A model generated the notes under the pieces. That model worked only from the letters and a program-made list of their open reading frames with translations, was not told where the DNA came from and searched no databases. This document shows positions 57,373 to 64,000 of a stretch of DNA of 64,000 bases, one piece after another. The translations under genes and the position numbers were made by a program. Position 1 is the first letter of the stretch; every line of letters starts with the position of its first letter. The DNA is from Trametopsis cervina (lineage: Eukaryota > Basidiomycota > Agaricomycetes > Polyporales > Irpicaceae). The stretch is taken from the NCBI GenBank assembly GCA_022385755.1, contig MU278352.1, positions 868,001-932,000 on the forward strand. The letters run 5' to 3'.

Positions 57373-59098
57373 ATGGAGTTCAACCCCTCACATGAGATGG
57401 ATACTTCCCTCGACCATCCCGCTGGGCTTACGGAAGAAGATATCAACGAAATTGAGGAAGACGGTGAGTCGGCCATCCACAGTTCTGTTATGTCACCAGT
57501 CTATGAACGTTTTCCAACAGAGGTCCGTGGGCTGCTCATGAAGTACTCCGGCAGTGACTCCGACGATGGTATGCACTTCTTTTACATTCGTTTAAATGCG
57601 AGACTGATTGCCTGCAGAACGACAATACCGACGTCCGACGACTTCAGGCTTACGACTCATTTCCTACCCTCCGGTGACGATATTCCGCGCTGGATCTGAC
57701 GGAGACTCCGAGATGAGCGACGAAGAATCCCTCAATAACTCTTCTGTCTCGCGAGCGCCCACGCCTGGGATTGTATCAGACGATGAAGACCCTCGAGAAT
57801 ACTCCCTACCACTGGACCCTACCCCTCCCGATCCAGCATGGAATTTTGGCACTCCACGGGGCTGGTCCCCTTCACACTCACTCACTGACGCCTCTTCTTT
57901 GGGAGACGACCCGGTGCCTCGGGGCTGGTCTCTATCACCCACTGAATCCTCTTCTTTGGACGAAGACTATCCGATGCCTCTGGCAGAAGAGTTTGCAGCT
58001 GACGCGGCCAATTGGCCTGAGGGTTTGGAAATTGCCCCACAGGAGGACTACCCAGGTGGGATCAACTGCACCACATACATCACGTCCACCGGCTCGGACG
58101 ACGAACAAGGCGACTACGTGATGTACGAAAACCGTATCACTGGGCTCGATGGATACGTTTCTTCCTCTGAGTCCTCGGGTGGAGATACATTTTACACGAC
58201 AACATCTTCGGAGTCGGATGCCGGGAGCGCCTCATCCTGTGCATCTCCTGAATTCATTCCGCATCAAGATCATCCCCGCGAACTGTCTGTGGAAAGCACG
58301 AGTGATCTTGAGTGCGGCGACAGTGAATGCGAGGTTTATACGGGCGGATTCGCTCACATGGAACGCAGAGCACGGTCTCCTGATCAGCACGAAACAGCCG
58401 AAAATGAAACAGAGACAGACAGCGCTAGCCAGCTTGATCACGACGAGGAGGACAACGAGACCAAGTCAGCTAGCGAGGAGCGCTCAGACGAGGAGGACAA
58501 CGAGATCGAGTCGGTTAGCGAGGAGCGCTCAGACGAGGATGCCACGAGTGTGTATAACGACGACCCTACAGACGACGAAGATGACGACGGCTCCGTAACT
58601 CCTACCCACTACCGCTACAGGTACTCCATCAGGTCAGCGGTAGGATTCGGCGACCAATCAGACGAGGAAGACGGCAACGGCACCGTAACTCCCACTCGCC
58701 ACCACTTCTCTTCAGGGACAGAGTCTGACGACAGCCCGGGCCCTATCACTCCTCGCATGTTCAACGCGTCAAACATCCCGGACGTAGCCACGACCGACGA
58801 CGAAGCCGATGAGGACGAGAGGAACGATAATCTGGATCAGCTCAGAGCCAAAGTCCGCCGGGTCTCGCGCCAGACCACCCGCGACCTCATTCCGGGTGCC
58901 CTGATGTGGGACGCCACCAAGGCCGCAGAGGATTCTGAGGACGCTCTGTTCTCCGAGTGTGCGGACTATGACTCGGATTTCTCCTTCTCCGACGAGGAAG
59001 AGCCACAACCGAAGAGACTCACGCGAGAATATAGTGGTCCGATTTTGGCTTCCGACAACGACATCTGGCAGCAATGGTGCACTGCTCCTCCTGCTTGA
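57373..59098 (+). CDS. Acidic low-complexity protein, 558 residues, unknown function
   Basis: Two exons (57373-57568 and 57618-59098) give 558 residues in frame. The start is MEFNPSHEMDTSLDHPAG. The protein is very rich in Asp, Glu, Ser and Thr throughout and is probably disordered. Internal repeats are visible: PRGWSPSHS and PRGWSLSPT (57858-57940); DEEDNETKSASEERSDE followed directly by EEDNEIESVSEERSDED (58442-58540); and GSVTPTHYRY with GTVTPTRHHF. A more ordered stretch is LDQLRAKVRRVSRQTTRDLI near 58830-58890, and the end returns to acidic FSDEEEPQPKRLTREYSG. There are no membrane segments and no signal peptide. No family is recognised. The first-exon junction (D|ERQYRRP) is the simplest of two possibilities. 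Confidence 0.72.
58438..58545 (+). repeat. Tandem coding repeat in the acidic protein
   Basis: Two near-identical units encode E-E-D-N-E-x-x-S-x-S-E-E-R-S-D-E, differing at three positions (T/I, K/E and A/V). The DNA copies are close enough to suggest recent unequal crossing-over or slippage within the gene. Confidence 0.75.
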
Positions 59099-59781
59099 GC
59101 ATCGCGTGCCTCTGATATCCGCTCGAACTCGACTGGTCGGCCGCCCGGTACACCTCCTGCAAGTCTATGTCTCATTTGTATCATAGCGTTTCTTTTTTCC
59201 ATCATCTCTTTCACTTCTCATAATCTCTCAATGTCTCAGTGTCCGAGCATCTGCTCTCATCCACTCGTTTCGGGTTATAAGTCTCCTATCTCACCTAACG
59301 CTCCTTCATCTCTCTCCTCTCTCCTCATTGTATTACTACCTACCATTGTCCTCATCATTACCTGTCTGTCTGTATCGATACCAGCATACAGTGCAGTAAT
59401 GCACCGCCCACCGCTTGTTTCTGCAATCAATCAATATGATTTCATCTCATAGCTATAGCTACTGTGTGGCCCAACTGTCCGATTGTCCGACCATCACCAC
59501 TACTACTGAAGTATGTATATGAGCGCCACGAAAGACCAGGGGGGAAACGTAGCACTGTGCGTGAGTGACATCAACAACACCAACACGACCATATGCAACC
59601 ACACAAATACAACGAGTCACAACAAATACAAAGCCCTACTGACGTGATGGGTTCGGATAGTAGATATGTTCTAGTAGAGCAGGAACGAGATGTTGAGAGA
59701 GATAAACCTGGACCGCTATCGATACCGCTTGTGGAGATACCGAGATCAACCGTCCACCACACGGAGTCAGTCAGTCACGGA
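59099..59781. other. Convergent spacer acidic protein-WC-2
   Basis: About 680 bp of presumed 3' UTRs. A CT-rich tract lies near 59290-59340. No gene is supported. Confidence 0.45.
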
Positions 59782-61371
59782 TCACGACCAACGCATGCCG
59801 CCGCGTCCGAGATTCATACCATATCCATAATCAGAGGCAGCGCTTGTGTGTGGCGCACCCGCGCCAGTGGTAGCTCTCCCTTGCATATTGTCCGCAGCGA
59901 CAGGGGAGGCGAGAGCGATACTGCTGTTTGAGGAAGAAGGTTCGGCGCTGGTGGTAGGCGCCCCGGCGCCCACGCCGAAGGCAAGCATACTGTTGTGACT
60001 GCTGCTTCCACTCCCGGAAGCCGTAGCGTTAGTACCTTCTTTGGGACCACGATTAGATTTCGCCCAACGTAGGCCGCACGCATTGCAAAGCGTCTTTGGG
60101 CCTTGAGGGCCCTGTAACGTAGAGGTGAGTGACACACGTCACTTCAAATCATACAGCGGCTCGCGTACCTTACGCCACTCGGGTGAGTCAGTGCGACCGC
60201 AAGCCATGCACACATACATGTCCCCTGTGGCTCTCTTGTTCTAATCATAGCATTATAGACGTGAGAAGTCATGTATAAGCCAGCAATGAAATACTCACCT
60301 TCTTTCGCGGCAGACTTGGGTCTCCTGACACATCGGCGTCGTCCTCCTGAACCTGTGCGAAGGCAGATGACGGCCCAGCCAAAGGCGTATCGTAAGGCTT
60401 GTAAGAGCCCGCTTCACTACTAGCAGATCGTGGCCCATGGGTGGAGTATGAGTACGTGAACGTCGGTCCAGACTGGGCGTACGAGGGCTGCGTGGGAGAC
60501 GAAACGGCGCTCGGTGAGCTTGCAGATGAGTCTAAAGAAGATGGGATCATCGGCGAAAGCTTAATGTTTTCTGCTTTCGCCTTGGCGGCTTGTAGACGAG
60601 CCTGCAGACGTTCATTTTCCATCTTCAACTCAAGGAAGGTATTGAGCCTGATGGACTTATCAGAAGAAAGAAGTAAGTGAAGCGGAGAGTACGCACATGG
60701 CGGTGTTTCGACTCGGATACGGCTTAGCCACAGCGAAGAAGCACTGAAAGACGGCCTTATCGTCGTCAATAATGCCCCCATCGGTATCGTGAGGGCTCAA
60801 GTTATGTATCTCGCTTGCACGGTATCGAGTTCCCATGGCGTTGGCGCTGGAAGCCGAGACATAATGAGCATATCCGTTGATTTCAAACAAGATCTCCTTC
60901 GGGGCAGGTTTGTTCTGGTCCGAGCCTTGGCCCATCCCGATCGCCTGCGGTGCTGGAACATTGGGGTAGAGATCCTTGGCAGTCTTGCACTGCAGACGGG
61001 CGTACGCAAGCATGTCTGTGCGGTTCTGTATAGCCTCAGCGAACTGGCGTTGGAAAGTAGGACGGTCATTTGCTACATCACATGAGAATCAGTTTCGGCA
61101 GAGCGATGAGCAAAGACTTACGATTCATGATGTCGCAGAAGTTGACGTCTGTGACCTCCTCGTCTTTCCAGCCCAGGAGCTCTTCGACTGCAGGCCCACA
61201 GAACCAAACCTGGCCGGTTTGCGATAGGACAAGCATGATGGCCTCAGTGAGCTCTGCGATGAGCAGGTCTGCCCATCGTTTGCGCTTTGTGAAGTCAAAG
61301 ATAAGTTGCTGATGGCCCCCCGTGGGGTTTGAGAGGGTAGTTTGAGGCTTGTGAGTGGGTGGCTGCGACAT
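59782..61371 (-). CDS. WC-2: White collar 2-type GATA factor with PAS domain
   Basis: A multi-exon gene from ATG 61371 (MSQPPTHKPQTTLSNPTG). The PAS domain is FTKRKRWADLLIAELTEAIM, then GQVWFCGPAVEELLGWKDEE and VTDVNFCDIMN, then further blocks (AKDLYPNVPAP near 60970; EILFEINGYAHYVSASSANA near 60890). A Ser/Pro-rich linker follows. The zinc finger near 60060-60230 reads CMACGRTDSPEWRKGPQG, then PKTLCNACGLRWAK: C-X2-C-X18-C-X2-C, the spacing of white-collar fingers, not the X17 of most GATA factors. An intron splits it at WRK|GPQG. The tail is Gly/Ser-rich and ends at 59782. WC-2 pairs with WC-1 in blue-light sensing and development. No WC-1 is in this window. Confidence 0.95.
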
Positions 61372-62449
61372 GGTGTCAGGAAGAGCAGGATTGGGTGGTG
61401 ATAAAATCTAGGAGGGAGGGGGCAGCATGCTGTACTCCGTGTAGGGCAGTGTGGTGGTCAACATATGAGAGCTGGGATAACTGCTCGGCGTGCCGCTGCA
61501 ACGCTCTCGACCATTTCGTCTGTCGGCGCTTGTATTGCTGCCACCGATCTACACCTGCTAATAGCAGTTGAACCGTAGGCATCAGATCGGGGCGCTACAC
61601 GAACACCTGGACACTCCTGTTAGCGCTCATGTCAGCGATTTCTGAAAGACAGACAGGTTGAACGCACCAGGCCAAGAGGAAACACAGACGTTCGCAGGAA
61701 GCGGTCGTCGTCGAGGCAAGTTGGAAAGGTTAACGTTGGTTTCGAGAAACGGACATCGAATTCGCGGAGTTTGTAAATATCTTGTGACTTCATTCGGGTG
61801 TCATAGCCATGATTTGGCGGACATGTCAAGCTGCGGCTAGACGCAGAATCTCACATTTTAGCGCAAAGGCACGCTCACCCTGAAGCATATGTTTCGCAAA
61901 CGCGTTGGGTTCTGCGTTTAAAATTCTAGGATTGTCGACATTGTATGTCGCAGTACAACTTCTGCCAGATCCTGTATTTTTGTTGCGCCGACACGACTGG
62001 CTGCAATGTAATCATGGTCTCAACGACGTCCTGCTCTATAGCAACTCGCCCACATTGAATTCAGAAGACCTCAGGTACCGCCGTTCAGGGTCGTCAATCT
62101 AACGATGATGGCATATTCTCTCGCATGGCTGAAGGTGTACTTGTGGGTTGCCATGCAAAGTTCTCATTTGTTATGTGTGCTGTTCTAAGCTTCGAATTAT
62201 GGCACCAAACCATAACAACACATGTCCATGTACCCGGGCTTGGTCCAAGACCTGCTCGAAGCCAGTTCTGCTCATTATCCGCGCAAGGGCAGCTTTACCA
62301 CGAGGGTGCCTGGTTCCTCGCTAAACAGAAAGTTACCAAGCATTCGCGTAGTATTTATCAACCCCTCGACTGGAAGCAGTAGATTCACAGTGCGAGTACG
62401 TACATATCAACAGTGCTACAGGCAGCCAGCACATGCCAACGGGCAACGT
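61372..62449. other. Upstream region of WC-2
   Basis: About 1.1 kb holding the WC-2 promoter and the 3' flank of the next minus-strand gene. Short frames near 61370-61580, 61630-61840 and 62120-62400 have no recognisable features. A long, complex promoter is plausible for a light regulator, but no known site was identified. Confidence 0.4.
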
Positions 62450-63136
62450 TCACGCGTCAGACGACGGGAGCAGGAGGTCCGGAAGAGACCCCTCAGCCTC
62501 CATGTCATCGGTCTCTACAGTGGTGTTGCCAGCGTCGTCTAAGTCTTCCATGTCAGCGTCCAGGTCTGCTGCATCGTCTTCGTCGTCTTCGTCTTCATCG
62601 TCGTCAACATCTGTCTGTTCATCTGTCGGAGTGGTGTCGTCCGTCCCATCGTCGTCGTCGTCATCGTCGTCCACATCGTCGTCTTCCGAGGCAGATGCCT
62701 GTGTATACGCCACGGACCTCTATGAAGATCAGCATCCCTCGATCATAGCGTACACTCACGTCGTTTTGCTCTTCCTGCAGGGTGAGCGTGCGACCTATCG
62801 GGATAAGGAAGGCTGCTCCTCGGTTTTTGATGTCATCCCTCTGTATTTAATGAGCGTTCAGCCGGGGAATATAAGGAGGAAATTATCGGCGCGTACCATA
62901 GCATCCAGCATCAACTCTTCTTCTGTGAGGTCGTCCATCTCTTTGGCCATATTTCGAACAGCGTTGAAGCGTGCCCGCGGAGCATGTTGAAATAGATCGG
63001 CCATTTCGTCTTCCGTCATCGAGGCGTTGACTGAGACCTCTCGCGGCAGCGTGACGGGGTGAGGCAGCGGTTGTGGAGGAATTAACGATGGAAACAGCGG
63101 TGCTCTGGGAATGAGAGTTGGGGTTGCAGTCGACAT
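62450..63136 (-). CDS. Anaphase-promoting complex subunit 15 (Apc15/Mnd2)-like
   Basis: Three exons (63136-62897, 62840-62760, 62719-62450) give 196 residues, all in frame. The start MSTATPTLIPRAPLFPSLIP resembles the Apc15 N-terminus (a short Leu/Phe/Pro-rich segment). A helical middle (TEDEMADLFQHAPRARFNAV, LTEEELMLDAM) follows. The second exon carries GAAFLIPIGRTLTLQEEQND, with the PIG(K/R) motif seen in Apc15. The C-terminal 85 residues are almost all Asp and Glu, as in the human and yeast counterparts. Apc15 helps the APC/C turn over the mitotic checkpoint complex. The family is poorly conserved, so the name rests on the architecture and the short motif. Confidence 0.6.
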
Positions 63137-63572
63137 GATGGCGAATTCTAGAACCGGTTGATTTTGCGTTGGCGTTGAGCGTTGAATGTCGAGGGACACG
63201 GTGGACGCAGATGGAGGGAGAGCAGAAGCCACATTACAGATGGCTTACCGCGTTATGAGCAATCCGGAACTACGGTCCGTTGTGAACTTAGATCTCAGGC
63301 GCCCGCTCACGATTGGCCGTGGGTACAGTCATACGAATGTCAATGCAGGAGGCATTCAAACCAACGTGTATGTAGAAGCAAATGATATGTGCTACTGCAT
63401 CTGTACGACTCTCAGATCAATCATGCACAATGACAATGGCATACGCCTGAAGGTAGTTCGTTGTGAATCGTAGCTTAAATACAAATAATTCTGTTATACA
63501 CACCACGACCATATAATTCGTACGTCAATCCTCACAGGATCATCACACTTGCGCACATTGAGTATCATAAAG
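63137..63572. other. Spacer APC15-like-partial gene
   Basis: About 440 bp with the promoter of the APC15-like gene and the 3' UTR of the gene that runs off the window. No gene is supported. Confidence 0.45.
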
Positions 63573-64000
63573 TTAATATCCAAACCTCAGCAAGTCGTCA
63601 GATTCCCAGTGCCCTTCCTCATGATAACCGGGGCTCAACCTGTCGTTGGGGGAGAAGTTGAAGAAGTCCTCGAATTGGAGGGATACAGAAGGACTGGGCC
63701 CGGTACCGCAATAGAGCTCCGTGGGCTGTGATGAGACATATCCAGCGGAGAAGACATCCTCAAGCGCGACGGGGAGGCTCCTGACTGGTTGCGTGCGTGC
63801 GTTCGCAGCCAGTAATAAGGTAGGGTCGATGGTCTGCGCACGGAAGCTCGCAGAGGGACGGATGATAGTGTGCTCTATAGCGCCCTCGGTGCAGATGTCC
63901 GGAGTCGGGGGATATTGCAGAGCGATGGCCTCTATGGGAAGCGCTTGAGGCGCCAATGCCTTCAATAGAGCAGCTCTCAATATCTCGGTGGATTTGCTCT
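63573..64000 (-). CDS. 3' part of an unidentified gene (partial)
   Basis: A frame open from the window edge to the stop at 63573 encodes at least 142 residues: SKSTEILRAALLKALAPQAL, then LQYPPTPDICTEGAIEH, ASFRAQTIDPTLLLAANART, LPVALEDVFSAGYVSS and an end with FFNFSPNDRLSPGYHEEGHW. It is uninterrupted by introns here. The composition is protein-like, without low-complexity tracts or membrane segments. I do not recognise a domain. The 5' end lies beyond the window. Confidence 0.6.
   Translation of the reverse strand, partial: SKSTEILRAALLKALAPQALPIEAIALQYPPTPDICTEGAIEHTIIRPSASFRAQTIDPTLLLAANARTQPVRSLPVALEDVFSAGYVSSQPTELYCGTGPSPSVSLQFEDFFNFSPNDRLSPGYHEEGHWESDDLLRFGY

Noticed and set aside
62433..62990. 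Plus-strand poly-Ser frame
   Set aside because: Antisense of the Asp/Glu tract of the APC15-like gene, whose spliced minus-strand model explains the sequence.

Overview
The window is a piece of a fungal nuclear genome, most likely from a mushroom-forming basidiomycete (Agaricomycetes; a wood-decay polypore-type fungus is a guess). Most genes are split by introns of about 45-65 nt with GT...AG ends. Intergenic distances are often only 75-350 bp, and transcription units sit on both strands. The gene set is characteristic: a candidate Clampless1-like gene, a WC-2-type GATA factor, the DASH subunit Dad3, an RNAi-type RNA-dependent RNA polymerase and CreC. Species cannot be fixed from the sequence. 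Splice junctions were inferred by eye from GT/AG sites, reading frame and family conservation.

Layout. 1-9 kb: 3' end of an unknown gene, a candidate clp1-like gene (-), a gene-poor stretch, DAD3 (+) and a DEDDh-exonuclease-like gene with altered catalytic motifs (-). 9.7-21 kb is dense: YTH m6A reader (-), TilS-like tRNA lysidine synthase (+), SRP40/Nopp140-like nucleolar protein (-), lumazine synthase (+), homoserine kinase (+) and the Rag GTPase Gtr1 (+). 21-31 kb: vacuolar Ca2+/H+ exchanger (-), a small gene broken by a 485-base run of N (-), a histidine phosphatase (+) and the DOA1/UFD3/PLAA ubiquitin adaptor (-). 31-41 kb: a candidate 101-residue protein (-), a gene-poor 2.3 kb, an unknown basic/coiled protein (+) and the RdRP (-), followed by an AT-rich spacer. 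41-56 kb: PI4-kinase STT4 (-), CreC (-), branched-chain ketoacid dehydrogenase E1-beta (+) and an MFS transporter (-). 57-64 kb: an acidic low-complexity protein (+), WC-2 (-), an APC15/Mnd2-like subunit (-) and the 3' end of another gene (-).

The genes do not form a single pathway. They are mostly housekeeping or regulatory genes: cell division (DAD3, APC15-like), TOR and nutrient signalling (GTR1, CreC), lipid signalling (STT4), ubiquitin and protein turnover (DOA1), RNA regulation (YTH, RdRP, TilS), light sensing (WC-2) and amino-acid or vitamin metabolism (THR1, RIB4, BCKDH E1-beta). Close head-to-head pairs that may share promoters are YTH/TilS, SRP40/RIB4, the gap gene/histidine phosphatase, and CreC/BCKDH E1-beta. 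I saw no CRISPR array, tRNA, rRNA, intact transposon or secondary-metabolite cluster. No clearly new multi-gene system is visible. The best leads are the catalytically altered DEDDh protein, several unrecognised small or low-complexity genes, and the gene-poor stretches.
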